Below are positions 54,357 through 64,000 of a DNA stretch of 64,000 nt, piece after piece. The DNA lies in assembly GCF_900089585.1 (NCBI RefSeq), contig NZ_FLRH01000003.1, positions 667,001-731,000 on the forward strand. Direction: 5' to 3'. Within the stretch, counting starts at the first letter, position 1. Each line of letters opens with the position of its first letter. The notes beneath the pieces are model-generated. The model saw only the letters and a list, made by a program, of their open reading frames with translations, searched no databases and was not told where the DNA came from. A program made the translations under genes and the position numbers. The stretch is from Micromonospora sediminicola. Lineage in GTDB: Bacteria > Actinomycetota > Actinomycetes > Mycobacteriales > Micromonosporaceae.

Positions 54357-57300
54357 TCACCCGGGCGGAAGATGGGCCAACTGCACCAGACGTACGCCCT
54401 CACGGCGGGTGACCAGACGGGCCCGTCCCGGGGGCAGCGGGCCGGCCTTCACCTGACCGACGAGCGGCCCCTCCTCCGGGCCGCCCGACATCACCAGCCC
54501 GGCCGTGGACAGCTCCCGCAGCCGCTGGATGACCGGCTCGTACGACGTCCGGCCGGCGCCGCCCGAGCGCCGCGCCAGCACCAGGTGCAGCCCGACGTCC
54601 CGGGCGTGCGGGAGGTGCTCCTCCAACGCGCGCAACGGGTTGCTCGGCCCGCCGGCCACCAGGTCGTAGTCGTCCACCAGCACGAACAGCTCCGGCCCCG
54701 TCCACCAGGACCGGGCGCGCAGCTCGGCTGGCGTCACCCCGGGACCGGGCTGCCGCCCCTGCAGGTAGCCGGCCGCCGACTCGATCAGCTCGGTGGTGTG
54801 CGGCGCGGCCGTGCCGTACCCGATCAGGTGCGGCGTGTCGATCGTGCCCATCAGGCTGCGCCGGTAGTCCACCAGGATCACCCGGGCCTGCTCCGGGGTG
54901 AACCGGCGGACGATCGAGGTGGCCAGCGCGCGCAGGAACGAGGACTTGCCGCACTCGGCGTCGCCGAACACCACGAAGTTGGGTTCGGTGGCGAAGTCGA
55001 GCACCACCGGGGACAGGTCCGCCTCGGCCACCCCCACCGGGAACGCCAGCCCGGTGGTCGAGGTCTGGTCCAGCTCGGCGTACGGCAGCACCGGCGGGAG
55101 CAGCCGCACCCGGGGCGCCACCGGACCGGCCCAGGCGCCGGCGACCGCCTTGACCAGGTCGCCGGTCTCGGCGCCCAGGGTGGTGGCCCGCGGTTCGGCG
55201 GTGAGGAAGTGCAGCCCGCCGGCGGTGATCCCGCGCCCCGGCCGCTCCTCCGGCACAGTCGCCGCCAGCGCCCGCTTGACCACCGCCGAGTCGGCCGGAT
55301 CACCGAGGCGCAGCTCCAGCCGGGAGCCGAACAGGTCGCGGATCGCCGGCCGGAAGTCCGACCAGCGCAGCGCGGTCGCCACCACGTGCACCCCGTACGC
55401 GAGGCCGCGCGTGGCCAGCTCGGTGACCAGCGGCTCCAGGTCCTCGTACTCGCCGCGCAGCGTGTTCCAGCCGTCGACCACCAGGAACACGTCCCCGAAC
55501 GGGTCGGCGCCGCCCGGCCCGCCCGCGGCCCGTCGCCGACGCCAGGCCGCCATCGACTCCACCCCCGACTCGGTGAAGCGCCGCTCCCGCTCGACGAGCA
55601 CGTTGACGACCTCGCCGACGGTCCGGCGGACCGCGGTGCCGTCGGTGCGCCCGCTCACCCCGCCGACGTGCGGCAGGTCGCGCAGCGCGCCGAGCGTCCC
55701 GCCGCCGAGGTCGAGGCAGTAGACCTGCACCTCGGCCGGCGTGTGGGTGAGGGCGAGCGCGCAGACCAGCGTGCGCAGCAGGCTGGACCGGCCGCTGCGG
55801 GTGGTGCCGACCACCCCGACGTGCCCGGCCGCGCCGTCGAGGGCCAGCCAGAAGAGGTCCCGCCGCTGCTCGAACGGCTTGTCCACCACGGCCACCGGCA
55901 CCTGCAACGCGCCGTGCAGCTCCGGGTTGGCCACGGTCAGCCCGCGCACCGGGTCGCTCCCGATCGCGCCGAGCAGCTCGTCGAGCGTCGGCGAGGCGTC
56001 CAGCGGGGGGAGCCACACCTGGTGTGCCGGCGGGCCCTGCCCGGCCAGCCGGTCCACCAGCAGGTCGAGCAGGGTCCCGCCGGTCTCCTCCTCGGCCGGG
56101 AGGGCCGCCGGCGCGGCCGGCTCGGGCACCGGGACCAGGTGGCTGGAGAAGGCGAGCACGCGAGGGCTCCCGGCGCCGGCCGTACCCGCCGGGCCGGGGC
56201 GGCGGCGGACCGTCCCGGAGACGTACGCGGCCTTGAACCGGACCAGCGGGTCGGTGCCGGAGCGCAGGTAGCCGTGGCCCGGGGTGCGGGGCAGCTCGTG
56301 CGCGTCCGGCACGCCGAGCACGGTCCGGGACTCCAGCGCGGAGAACGTGCGCAGGCCGATCCGGTAGGACAGGTGGGTGTCCAGCCCGCGCAGCCGGCCC
56401 TCCTCCAGCCGCTGGCTGGCCAGCAGCAGGTGCACCCCGAGCGACCGACCCAGCCGCCCGATCTGCACGAACAGGTCGATGAAGTCGGGCTTGGCGGAGA
56501 GCAGCTCGGAGAACTCGTCGCAGATCAGCAGCAGCGACGGCAGCGGGGCCAGCGGGGTGCCGGCCGCCCGGGCCCGCTCGTAGTCGCGCACGCTGGCGAA
56601 GTTGCCCGCCCGGCGCAGCAGCTCCTGCCGGCGCATCAGCTCCCCGTTGATCGCGTCCACCATCCGGTCGACCAGGGGCAGCGCGTCCGCCAGGTTGGTG
56701 ATCACGGCGGCGGTGTGCGGCAACCGCTCGAACGGCGCGAACGTGGCTCCGCCCTTGAAGTCGACGAGCACGAAGTTGAGCTGCTCGGAGCTGTGCGTGG
56801 CGGCCAGGCCGAGCACGAGCGTGCGGAGCAGCTCCGACTTGCCCGAGCCGGTGGCGCCGATCAGCAGGCCGTGCGGCCCCATCCCGTCCTGCGCCGACTC
56901 CTTCAGGTCGAGGTCGATCGCCCCGCCGTCGGCGCCCACCCCGATCGGCACCCGCAGCCGGTCCCGCGCGGCCCGGGGCGCCCACCCCTGCTCGGCGGTG
57001 AAGCCCTCCGGGTCGCCGAGGCCGAGCAGCTCGGGCAGGCCCGGCTCGGCGCCGGGCGGCGCGTCCGGCCCGCGTACCGTGCCGGCCAGCCGCAGCGGCG
57101 CGAGTCGCCGGGCCACCGCCTCGGCGTCGGCCGCCGGCAGCGCGTCGGCGGCGCCGACCTCGGCGTGCCCCTCCACGGAGTGCGAGTGCAGCCGGCCGTC
57201 GACCAGGTCGAGCAGCAGCGCGTAGCGGTCGAGCAGCCGTGGGGGCGGGGTGTCCAGGTCGAGCACGGTGACCGCGTCGATGCCGCCGTCGCCGGCCAGG

Positions 57301-58304
57301 TCGGCGGCGCCGGTCAGGTCGCCGCCGTCGAGCACCACGACCACGTGCGGCCCGTCCGTGGCCGGGCCGTGCGGGCTGAACCGGGACCGGCTGCCGAGCA
57401 CGTCGGCGAGGAGCCGTTCCAGGTCGGCGGCGGAGCTGGTGACCAGGCGCACCGCGCCCAGGGCGTCGGTGCGCGTCGGATGGTGGGCGTGCGGCAGCCA
57501 CTTCACCCACTCCCACCGGTCCCGGCGCTCCGGCCCGGCGCAGACCGCGACCAGCAGCTCGTCCGGGGCGTGGAAGACCGCGAGCTGGGTGAGCACCGCC
57601 CGGACCAGGGCCTGCGCGGCGGGCGAGCCGGCCCCGCGCACCGGGCCCGCCGGACCGCGCACGAAGACCCGGGCGAAGCTGCGCAGCGACAGCGCCACCG
57701 GCAGGTCCGGCACCACCGAGTACGCGTCCAGGAAGCGCCGCAGCGCCCCGGCCGTCATCGGCTCCAGCTCCTCCAGCGGCCGGGTGACCGGCGGAACCAG
57801 TGGCGTGGCCAGCGTCTGCGGCCCGACACCGACCCGGACCACGGCGAAGTCGGGGTCGGCCGGCCGGCGCTCCCAGACCCGGTGGCTGTCCACCGTGGAC
57901 CAGAGCCGGCCCGGCTCGGGGTGGCGGTAGGAGAGCCCGGCCCGCTGGGCGCCGGCGGTCTCCCGGACCCGGCGGCGCAGCGTGGCCAGGTGGCGCAGGT
58001 ATTCCCGGCGGGCGGCCATCAGCTCGGACTTCTTCGGGCCGGCGCTGCCCCAGGTGGTCACCAGCATGGCCAGCGAGGAGAGCCCGAACATGCCGCCCAC
58101 CGCGTACGAGTAGGCCCCGCCGCCCCGGCCGAACATCATCGCCATGGCCACCGTCCCGCCGAGCATCGGCAGCACCATCAACGCCTGCTGCCAGCGCCCC
58201 CCGGTCGCCACCGGGATCTCCGGCGGCGCCTCGACGGGCAGCTCGCCGACCGGGATCTCCGGGGCCGGGCGGCGCGGCGGCCGCTTGATGACGACAGTGG
58301 ACAA
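54357..58304 (-). CDS. eccC: Type VII secretion ATPase EccC
   Basis: A 1315-aa FtsK/SpoIIIE-type motor. An N-terminal KRPPRR segment and two transmembrane helices (about 40-85) lead into three ATPase modules: Walker A GATGSGKSELL (about 480), GTTRSGRSSLL (about 820) and GDAECGKSSFL (about 1110). The third loop is degenerate, as is usual. A TTG at 58304 has GGAGG 5 nt upstream and gives the family-typical N-terminus STVVIKRPPRR, so it is preferred to the ATG four codons earlier. Divergent from eccD. Confidence 0.95.
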   Translation of the reverse strand: MSTVVIKRPPRRPAPEIPVGELPVEAPPEIPVATGGRWQQALMVLPMLGGTVAMAMMFGRGGGAYSYAVGGMFGLSSLAMLVTTWGSAGPKKSELMAARREYLRHLATLRRRVRETAGAQRAGLSYRHPEPGRLWSTVDSHRVWERRPADPDFAVVRVGVGPQTLATPLVPPVTRPLEELEPMTAGALRRFLDAYSVVPDLPVALSLRSFARVFVRGPAGPVRGAGSPAAQALVRAVLTQLAVFHAPDELLVAVCAGPERRDRWEWVKWLPHAHHPTRTDALGAVRLVTSSAADLERLLADVLGSRSRFSPHGPATDGPHVVVVLDGGDLTGAADLAGDGGIDAVTVLDLDTPPPRLLDRYALLLDLVDGRLHSHSVEGHAEVGAADALPAADAEAVARRLAPLRLAGTVRGPDAPPGAEPGLPELLGLGDPEGFTAEQGWAPRAARDRLRVPIGVGADGGAIDLDLKESAQDGMGPHGLLIGATGSGKSELLRTLVLGLAATHSSEQLNFVLVDFKGGATFAPFERLPHTAAVITNLADALPLVDRMVDAINGELMRRQELLRRAGNFASVRDYERARAAGTPLAPLPSLLLICDEFSELLSAKPDFIDLFVQIGRLGRSLGVHLLLASQRLEEGRLRGLDTHLSYRIGLRTFSALESRTVLGVPDAHELPRTPGHGYLRSGTDPLVRFKAAYVSGTVRRRPGPAGTAGAGSPRVLAFSSHLVPVPEPAAPAALPAEEETGGTLLDLLVDRLAGQGPPAHQVWLPPLDASPTLDELLGAIGSDPVRGLTVANPELHGALQVPVAVVDKPFEQRRDLFWLALDGAAGHVGVVGTTRSGRSSLLRTLVCALALTHTPAEVQVYCLDLGGGTLGALRDLPHVGGVSGRTDGTAVRRTVGEVVNVLVERERRFTESGVESMAAWRRRRAAGGPGGADPFGDVFLVVDGWNTLRGEYEDLEPLVTELATRGLAYGVHVVATALRWSDFRPAIRDLFGSRLELRLGDPADSAVVKRALAATVPEERPGRGITAGGLHFLTAEPRATTLGAETGDLVKAVAGAWAGPVAPRVRLLPPVLPYAELDQTSTTGLAFPVGVAEADLSPVVLDFATEPNFVVFGDAECGKSSFLRALATSIVRRFTPEQARVILVDYRRSLMGTIDTPHLIGYGTAAPHTTELIESAAGYLQGRQPGPGVTPAELRARSWWTGPELFVLVDDYDLVAGGPSNPLRALEEHLPHARDVGLHLVLARRSGGAGRTSYEPVIQRLRELSTAGLVMSGGPEEGPLVGQVKAGPLPPGRARLVTRREGVRLVQLAHLPPG

Positions 58305-58404
58305 CGATCCTCCCATGGCTCTCGGTAACCCGAGCCTGGCTCATAGTAGGTAAAGTCCTGTCGTCCGTCAGCCCACCGATCCGGTCCGGGATGGAGATAC
58401 GTCG

Positions 58405-59793
58405 ATGACAAGCGGCCTTGCCCGGGTCACCATCAGCGCGCCCCGGCGCCGCGTCGACGTGGCCCTGCCGGAGCAGGTCCCCCTGGCCGAGTTGCTGCCC
58501 GAGGTGCTGCGGCACGCCGGCGAGGGGCTGGCCGACGACGGGGAACGGCACGGCGGCTGGCTGCTGCGCCGCACCGACGGCGCGGTGCTCGCCACCGCCC
58601 AGGCGCTGCTGCCGCAGGGCGTCCGGGACGGCGAGGTGCTGCACCTCGTGCCGGCCCGCGCCGAGTGGCCCGAACTGGAGTACGACGACGTGGTCGAGGC
58701 GATCGTCGACGGGGCCCGACGCCGGGGCGCCGCCTGGTCCGCCCCGGCCACCCGGGCCGCCGCGCTGGCCGGGGCCGGCGTGCCGCTGGCCGTCGGGCTG
58801 GTCGCCGTGCTGACCGCCGGCGCCGGCGCCGGGGGCCGGGACTGGCCGGTCGCCGCCGCGGTCGCCCTGATCCTGGTGCTCGCCGCCACCGCCGCGTCCC
58901 GGGCGTACGGGGACGGCCCGGTCGGCGCCACCCTCGGCGGGTACGCGCTGCCCTGGGCGGCGACGGCCGGCGCGCTGGCGGTCGGCTCGGGCGACCCGGT
59001 CGGTCCGATCCCCGGGCTTCGCTGGATCGGCGCCCCCGAACTGCTCGTCGGCTCGGTGGCGCTGCTGCTGGTGGCGGTGCTCGGCCTGCTCGGGGTGGCC
59101 AGCCGGTCCCGGGTCTTCGTGGCCGGCGTGACAGTGGGCGCGGCCGGGGCGGTGGCCGCGCTCGGTGGGCTGCTGCTGACGCCGGCCGGCACCGCGGCCG
59201 TGCTGCTCGCCGTCCTGGTCTTCGCGCTCGGCGGGCTGCCGCTGCTGGCCATCCGGGTCGGCAAGCTGCCGCTGCCGCCGCTCACCCTGCCCGCTCCCGC
59301 CGGCACCCGTGACCTGCCCGACCGGGGACGGGTGCACGCCGCCGTGGCCCGCGCCGAGGAGGTGCTGACCGGGATGCTGCTCGGGCACGCCGCGCTGGCC
59401 GTCGGCGCGATCGGGGTGCTCGTCGCGGTCGGCGGGACCGCCGCATGGCTGCTGGTCGCCGTCGGCAGCGGGGTGCTGCTGCTGCGCTCCCGGCTCTTCG
59501 TGGCGGTGCGGCACCGGCTGCCGGCCGTCGTCGCCGGGCTCGCCGGGTACGGCCTGCTCGGCGCGGTGCTGGCGGAACGGGCCGGTCCGGGCGGGCGACT
59601 CGCGCTGACCGTCGGCGGGCTGGCCCTGGCCCTGGTGGCGGTGACCGCCGGCGCCACGTACGCCCGGCGACCGGTGTCCCCGTACCTCGGCCGGCTGGCC
59701 GACCTGACCGACACCGCCCTGGTGGCCGCGGTGGTCCCGGTGGCCTGCGCGGTGCTCGATCTCTACGACCGGGCCCGCGGCCTGCTCGCCTGA
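58405..59793 (+). CDS. eccD: Type VII secretion integral membrane protein EccD
   Basis: A 462-aa protein with an N-terminal ubiquitin-like domain (about 1-90: ARVTISAPRRRVDVALPEQV, GEVLHLVPA) and about eleven transmembrane helices, the EccD/Snm4 layout. A GGAG precedes the ATG. It is transcribed away from eccC across a 100-bp region, and a terminator separates it from ppa. Confidence 0.92.
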   Translation: MTSGLARVTISAPRRRVDVALPEQVPLAELLPEVLRHAGEGLADDGERHGGWLLRRTDGAVLATAQALLPQGVRDGEVLHLVPARAEWPELEYDDVVEAIVDGARRRGAAWSAPATRAAALAGAGVPLAVGLVAVLTAGAGAGGRDWPVAAAVALILVLAATAASRAYGDGPVGATLGGYALPWAATAGALAVGSGDPVGPIPGLRWIGAPELLVGSVALLLVAVLGLLGVASRSRVFVAGVTVGAAGAVAALGGLLLTPAGTAAVLLAVLVFALGGLPLLAIRVGKLPLPPLTLPAPAGTRDLPDRGRVHAAVARAEEVLTGMLLGHAALAVGAIGVLVAVGGTAAWLLVAVGSGVLLLRSRLFVAVRHRLPAVVAGLAGYGLLGAVLAERAGPGGRLALTVGGLALALVAVTAGATYARRPVSPYLGRLADLTDTALVAAVVPVACAVLDLYDRARGLLA

Positions 59794-59800
59794 GTACGCG

Positions 59801-59833
59801 ACGGCCCGGATCGCGACGTGCGACCCGGGCCGT
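59801..59833. terminator. Bidirectional terminator between eccD and ppa
   Basis: Nine-base arms ACGGCCCGG and CCGGGCCGT enclose 15 nt, between convergent stops. Confidence 0.7.
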
Positions 59834-59849
59834 TCGAGAAACCTGACCG

Positions 59850-60356
59850 TCAGTGCAGCGTCTCGCCGCGCTCCTCGGCCTCCTTGGCGCGCCGGTAGGA
59901 CGCGGCGATCTCGGCCTCGGCCTCGACCCGGCCGACCCAGGTCGCGCCCTCGACCGACTTGCCCGGCTCCAGGTCCTTGTAGACCTCGAAGAAGTGCTGG
60001 ATCTCCAGGCGGTCGAACTCGCCCAGGTGGTGGATGTCCCGCAGGTGCTCCTGGCGCGGGTCCTCGTAGGGGACGCAGAGGACCTTGTCGTCGCCGCCCT
60101 TCTCGTCGGTCATCCGGAACATGCCGATGGTGCGGCAGCGGATCAGGCAGCCGGGGAAGGTCGGCTCGGGCACCAGCACCAGCGCGTCCAGCGGGTCGCC
60201 GTCCTCGCCCAGGGTGCCCTCGATGAAGCCGTAGTCGGCCGGGTACTGCGTGGAGGTGAAGAGGGTGCGGTCCAGCCGGATCCGGCCGGTCGCGTGGTCC
60301 ACCTCGTACTTGTTGCGGTGACCCTTGGGGATCTCAACCGTGACGTCGAAATCCAT
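59850..60356 (-). CDS. ppa: Inorganic pyrophosphatase
   Basis: A 168-aa family I soluble pyrophosphatase: [39 protein letters not shown] (the DxDPxD metal site) and LEPGKSVEG. It removes pyrophosphate from biosynthetic reactions. GGGAG lies before the ATG. Divergent from the D,D-carboxypeptidase gene, as in most actinobacteria. Confidence 0.96.
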   Translation of the reverse strand: MDFDVTVEIPKGHRNKYEVDHATGRIRLDRTLFTSTQYPADYGFIEGTLGEDGDPLDALVLVPEPTFPGCLIRCRTIGMFRMTDEKGGDDKVLCVPYEDPRQEHLRDIHHLGEFDRLEIQHFFEVYKDLEPGKSVEGATWVGRVEAEAEIAASYRRAKEAEERGETLH

Positions 60357-60509
60357 TTCCCACGCTCCCTCGTTTGCCCACGCTGGCTAACGGAAACCAG
60401 CGGCTCGCCGCCCGCACGGGTGAACGCCCCCCGCCGGCTCCGGCCGCCGCATAGTGTTCGGACCGAAGTAGTGTCACCCAAGGTGATTTCGAGCGGGGAG
60501 GAGGGGGCC

Positions 60510-62234
60510 GTGGGGAGGGAAGATTCACACTACCGCCCCGAGGGGGTTGACGGGCGACGGTCCGTCGGATCCGGTTCCGGTGGAGCCACCGGGCGGGTGT
60601 CCGTCCCCGGCGCCAACGTTCCCCATCGTCCGGCCCCGGCCAGCGGATCGGCCCGGGTCACCCCGACCGGCGACCCGGCGGCGGCCCCGGTGAGCTGGCC
60701 CGGCGCGCCGGGTCCGATCCCGGTGAGCCCGCCGGTCCCGCCGGTCGGCGCCGCCCCGCCGCCGCCCCCGCCCGCCGTTCCGCCGCGCCGCCGTCGTGGC
60801 CGCCTGGTCGCGGCGCTGGCGGGCGTGCTGGTGCTGGTCCTCGCGGTGGCCGGGCTGGCGGTGCTCCGCCCGGGTCCGGTCGCCCGTCTGCTGGGCGGCG
60901 AGGCCGCCCCGTCCGGTGCCACCGCCGCGCCGCCCGAGCCGGACCCGCCGGCCGTGCTCGGCGGTCCCGACGCCAACGCGCCGCTGCCCACCGAGGCCGG
61001 GATCCGGGCCGCGTTGGAACCGCTGGTGGGCGCCGCCGCGCTCGGCGACCGGGTGAACGTCTCGGTGGCGGACGTGGCCACCGGCGAGACGCTCTACGGC
61101 AAGGGACCGGACGCGCCGACCGTGCCCGCCTCGGTGACCAAGCTCGCCACCGGCGTCGCGGTGCTCGCGGCGCGTGGTCCGGCGTACCGGATCCCCACCC
61201 GCGCGGTGGCCGGCCCGAACCCCGGCGAGGTGGTCCTGGTGGGCGGCGGCGACCCCACGCTCGCGGTGGACAAGAACGGCTTCTACCCGGGCGCGGCCCG
61301 GCTGGACGCCCTGGCCGCCCAGGTGCGCGACGCGCTCGGCGGCACCGCACCGACCAAGGTGATCGTCGACTCGTCGCTGTTCAGCGGTCCGGTCTTCGAG
61401 CCCGGCTGGGACGCCGACATCCCCACCGGCGGCTTCGGCGCGGCGATCACCGCGCTGATGACCGACGGCGCCCGCAAGGACCCGGCGCTGGCGCGGCGCA
61501 CCGCCGAGGAGACCAACCACGCCGCCGAGCGGGTGCCCCAGCCGGACCTGACCGCCGGCCGGCAGTTCGCCAAGCTGCTCGGGCTCACCGGTGGCGCCGC
61601 CCAGGTGACCCGGGGCGCGGCGCCGACCGCCGGGGGTTCCGGGTCGGCCGGCCCGGCGCCCGGCACCGAGCTGGGCAAGGTCGAGTCCCTGCCGGTGATC
61701 CGGCTGGTCGACATCATGATCAGCGACAGCGACAACGTGATCGCCGAGGCGATGGCCCGCCAGGTGGCGCTGGCCAAGGGCAAGCCCGGCTCGTTCACCG
61801 GGGGTGCCGCCGCCACCGACCAGGTGCTCGGCGAGCTGGGACTGCCGGCCGGCGAGATCAGCCTCGCCGACGGCAGCGGGCTGTCGCGCACCAATCGCAT
61901 CAGCCCGTCCCTGCTCACCGAGCTGATCACGCTCGCCGGGAACGGCAGCCACCCGGAGCTGGCGGCGATCTTCGGTGGGCTGCCGGTCGGCGGCTGGTCC
62001 GGCACGCTCGACGAGCGCTACCGGGCGGCCGCCACCGCCGCCGGGGCCGGTGTGGTGCGGGCCAAGACGGGCACGCTGACCGGGGTGAACGCCATCGCCG
62101 GGACGGTCCTCACCGCCGACGGGCGGCTGCTCACCTTCGCCGTGCTCACCGACCGGACGCAGGGCTCGCTGGACGAGACCCGGCAGGCGCTCGACCGGAT
62201 CACCTCCGCGCTGGCCGGCTGCGGCTGCCGCTGA
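60510..62234 (+). CDS. dacB: D-alanyl-D-alanine carboxypeptidase/endopeptidase (PBP4 type)
   Basis: A 574-aa S13 peptidase. An unusually long Pro/Gly-rich cytoplasmic N-terminus (about 1-90) precedes a signal-anchor helix (about 95-118). Catalytic motifs are SVTK (near 210), SDN in MISDSDNVIAEAM and KTG in RAKTGTLTG. It trims or cleaves peptidoglycan crosslinks. GTG start behind GGGGAGGAGG. It heads the dacB-metalloprotease-tilS block. Confidence 0.92.
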   Translation: MGREDSHYRPEGVDGRRSVGSGSGGATGRVSVPGANVPHRPAPASGSARVTPTGDPAAAPVSWPGAPGPIPVSPPVPPVGAAPPPPPPAVPPRRRRGRLVAALAGVLVLVLAVAGLAVLRPGPVARLLGGEAAPSGATAAPPEPDPPAVLGGPDANAPLPTEAGIRAALEPLVGAAALGDRVNVSVADVATGETLYGKGPDAPTVPASVTKLATGVAVLAARGPAYRIPTRAVAGPNPGEVVLVGGGDPTLAVDKNGFYPGAARLDALAAQVRDALGGTAPTKVIVDSSLFSGPVFEPGWDADIPTGGFGAAITALMTDGARKDPALARRTAEETNHAAERVPQPDLTAGRQFAKLLGLTGGAAQVTRGAAPTAGGSGSAGPAPGTELGKVESLPVIRLVDIMISDSDNVIAEAMARQVALAKGKPGSFTGGAAATDQVLGELGLPAGEISLADGSGLSRTNRISPSLLTELITLAGNGSHPELAAIFGGLPVGGWSGTLDERYRAAATAAGAGVVRAKTGTLTGVNAIAGTVLTADGRLLTFAVLTDRTQGSLDETRQALDRITSALAGCGCR

Positions 62235-62300
62235 CCGACCGACGTCGATCGGCCGACGCGAGCCCGGGTGGGGGTGTCGCGGCGCGGGTACGGTGGGTTC

Positions 62301-63368
62301 ATGGCGCAGTTCGTGGACTGGGATCTGGCCGCCGCGACCGCGGGGGCGCTGGGCAAGTCGGGCCCCCGCGTGTCATACGCGGAGGCCACCGACGTGGTGG
62401 GCGACCTGCGCCGGCTGACCGAGGAGGCCGCCGGTCACGTGGCCGACTACACCGGGCTGCGCGCCCAGGTGGCCCACCCGCCGGTGCGCGTGGTCGACCG
62501 CCGGGACTGGGCGGCGGCCAACATCGCCGGGCTGCGCGAGGTGGTCACGCCACTGGTCGAGCGGCTCTCCGGGGACAAGCGGCCCGGCGCGCTCACCGAG
62601 GCGATCGGCTCCCGGCTCACCGGCGTGCAGGCCGGCACCGTGCTGGCCTACCTCTCCGGCCGGGTCCTCGGCCAGTACGAGGTCTTCGCCGGCGACCCGG
62701 GCCAACTGCTGCTGGTGGCCCCGAACATCGTCGAGGTGGAGCGGAAGCTCGGCGCGGACCCGCGCGACTTCCGCCTCTGGGTGTGCCTGCACGAGGTGAC
62801 CCACCGGACCCAGTTCACCGCCGTGCCGTGGATGCGCGCCTACTTCCTCGGCGAGGTGCAGGCGTTCGTGGACGCCTCGCAGGGCGGTGAGCACCTGCTG
62901 GAGCGGCTGCGCCGCGGCGTGGCGACACTCTCCGACGCGGTGAAGGACCCGGAGAGCCGGGCCAGCGTGCTCGACATCGTGCAGACCCCGGCGCAGCGCG
63001 CCGTGCTGGACCGGCTGACCGCGTTGATGACGCTGCTGGAGGGGCACGCCGAGTTCGTGATGGACGGCGTCGGCCCCGAGGTCATCCCCAGCGTCGGCGC
63101 GATCCGGGCCGCGTTCAACCGCCGCCGGGAGTCCGGCAACCCGCTGGAGAAGGCGATCCGCCGGCTGCTCGGCATCGAGGTCAAGATGCGCCAGTACGCC
63201 GAGGGCCGCAAGTTCGTGCACGGCGTGGTCGACCGGGTCGGCATGGCCGGCTTCAACAAGATCTTCTCCTCCCCGCTCACCCTGCCCCGGCTCGACGAGC
63301 TGGGCGATCCGGACGCCTGGGTGAACCGGGTGCACGGGCCGGCCGGTGCCACCCCGGCCGCCGGCTGA
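62301..63368 (+). CDS. Zinc-dependent metalloprotease-like protein
   Basis: A 355-aa protein of the actinobacterial family annotated as zinc-dependent metalloprotease or coenzyme F420 biosynthesis-associated protein. HEVTH (His164, Glu165, His168) is the HExxH site; [11 protein letters not shown] and [14 protein letters not shown] are family features. The reaction is unknown. The ATG lies 6 nt after TACGGT. It stands between dacB and tilS, as in Rv3626c. Confidence 0.9.
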   Translation: MAQFVDWDLAAATAGALGKSGPRVSYAEATDVVGDLRRLTEEAAGHVADYTGLRAQVAHPPVRVVDRRDWAAANIAGLREVVTPLVERLSGDKRPGALTEAIGSRLTGVQAGTVLAYLSGRVLGQYEVFAGDPGQLLLVAPNIVEVERKLGADPRDFRLWVCLHEVTHRTQFTAVPWMRAYFLGEVQAFVDASQGGEHLLERLRRGVATLSDAVKDPESRASVLDIVQTPAQRAVLDRLTALMTLLEGHAEFVMDGVGPEVIPSVGAIRAAFNRRRESGNPLEKAIRRLLGIEVKMRQYAEGRKFVHGVVDRVGMAGFNKIFSSPLTLPRLDELGDPDAWVNRVHGPAGATPAAG

Positions 63369-64000
63369 CCCGGCCGCTCCGGCCCTCCGGCCGCCGGTCG
63401 GCCCGGCGCCCGCGCCGTCCGTGGCCGCCGTGCGGCTCGCCGTGCGGCGCCTGCTGACCGACCTGCCCGCCGCCGGACCGGTCCTGGTGGCCTGCTCCGG
63501 CGGGCCCGACTCGCTGGCGCTCGCCGCCGCCACCGCGTTCGTGGCTCCCCGGCTCGGCCGCCCGGCCGGACTGGTCACGGTCGACCACGGCCTCCAGCCC
63601 GGCTCCGCCGAGCGGGCCGACGCGGTCGCCGCCTGGGCCCGCACGGCCGGGCTCGACCCGGTCGAGGTGCTCCGGGTGCGCGTGGACGGGCGGCCCGGCG
63701 GTCCCGAGGCGGCCGCTCGCGAGGCCCGCTACGAGGCGTTGGTCGAGGTCGCCCGCCGGCATGGCGCGGCCGGGGTCCTGCTCGGGCACACCCGCGACGA
63801 CCAGGCCGAGACGGTGCTGCTGGCGCTGGCCCGGGGCGCCGGCCCGCGCGGACTGTCCGGCATGCCGGAACGGCGCGACCTCGACGGGGTGCCGCTGCTG
63901 CGCCCGCTGCTCGACGTCGCGCGCGACGACACCCGGTCGGCCTGCGCCGCGCTCGGGCTCGACCCGTGGAGCGATCCGCACAACACCGATCCCGCGTACG
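63346..64000 (+). CDS. tilS: tRNA(Ile)-lysidine synthase (partial, runs off the window)
   Basis: The first part of TilS, which makes lysidine at the CAU anticodon wobble position of tRNA-Ile. The PP-loop [15 protein letters not shown] and the family strings [14 protein letters not shown] and [20 protein letters not shown] are clear. The frame is open to the last base. A GTG at 63346 overlaps the metalloprotease gene by 23 bp; a second GTG at 63421 is an equally possible start. Confidence 0.92.
   Translation, partial: MPPRPPADPAAPALRPPVGPAPAPSVAAVRLAVRRLLTDLPAAGPVLVACSGGPDSLALAAATAFVAPRLGRPAGLVTVDHGLQPGSAERADAVAAWARTAGLDPVEVLRVRVDGRPGGPEAAAREARYEALVEVARRHGAAGVLLGHTRDDQAETVLLALARGAGPRGLSGMPERRDLDGVPLLRPLLDVARDDTRSACAALGLDPWSDPHNTDPAY

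Noticed and set aside
53700..58328. A 1542-aa open frame on the plus strand
   Set aside because: Antisense to mycP and eccC; highly repetitive composition with no domain pattern.
55300..59514. A 1404-aa minus-strand frame spanning eccC and eccD
   Set aside because: Runs across two real genes in other frames, including antisense to eccD; low-complexity shadow.

Overview
The window is very GC-rich actinobacterial chromosome. Gene content, GTG/TTG starts, a WhiB protein, type VII secretion genes and the dispersed GGGCCC/GTTAAC repeat point to Micromonosporaceae (Micromonospora or a close relative). This is inferred from recognition, not from a search.

Left flank (1-3644): a possible divergent antiporter start, a SigE-family sigma factor translationally coupled to a membrane-anchored partner, a convergent HAD hydrolase and a nucleotidyltransferase. 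Between 3645 and 14816 an integrated element of about 11 kb occupies the 3' half of a tRNA-Pro(CGG) gene. It has 45-bp identical att cores, candidate integrase arm sites at both ends, and xis/int next to the intact tRNA. It carries a RepSA-type initiator, as actinomycete integrative and conjugative elements (AICEs) do, but no FtsK/TraB-type transfer gene is visible. Its cargo is a low-GC membrane protein with two TTA codons, a PP2C phosphatase coupled to an HTH protein with an unrecognised C-terminal domain, and a 2.5-kb IS481-family insertion sequence. The IS has matched terminal inverted repeats, a 15-bp target duplication and a WapI-immunity-like passenger gene coupled to the transposase.

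From 14984 to about 24855 and again from 45099 to 51322 the gene order matches the Mycobacterium tuberculosis Rv3671c-Rv3682 neighbourhood: ponA2-type PBP, wblA/whiB4, two ArsA-like ATPases, a 51-aa DUF4177-like protein, RidA, an MBL hydrolase, crp, nth, a TlpA thioredoxin, NUDIX and the MarP protease. About 20 kb of lineage-specific genes separate the MBL gene from crp. These are a large cyclase/ATPase/TPR regulator, a Ser/Thr kinase, a secreted peptidase, a solute-binding lipoprotein, and a seven-gene overlapping operon for acyl-CoA catabolism (TetR, TIGR03084, AtuA, two acyl-CoA dehydrogenases, acyl-CoA carboxylase alpha and beta).

The right end holds two PAP2 phosphatases, a partial type VII secretion locus (mycP, eccC, divergent eccD) with no WXG100, eccB or eccE gene, and the actinobacterial ppa-dacB-metalloprotease-tilS block; tilS runs off the window.

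Two window-wide patterns stand out. At least twelve genes have a TANNNT hexamer 6-8 nt before the start codon, which suggests leaderless transcripts. A palindromic dispersed repeat occurs three times, twice as in-frame sequence inside enzyme genes.
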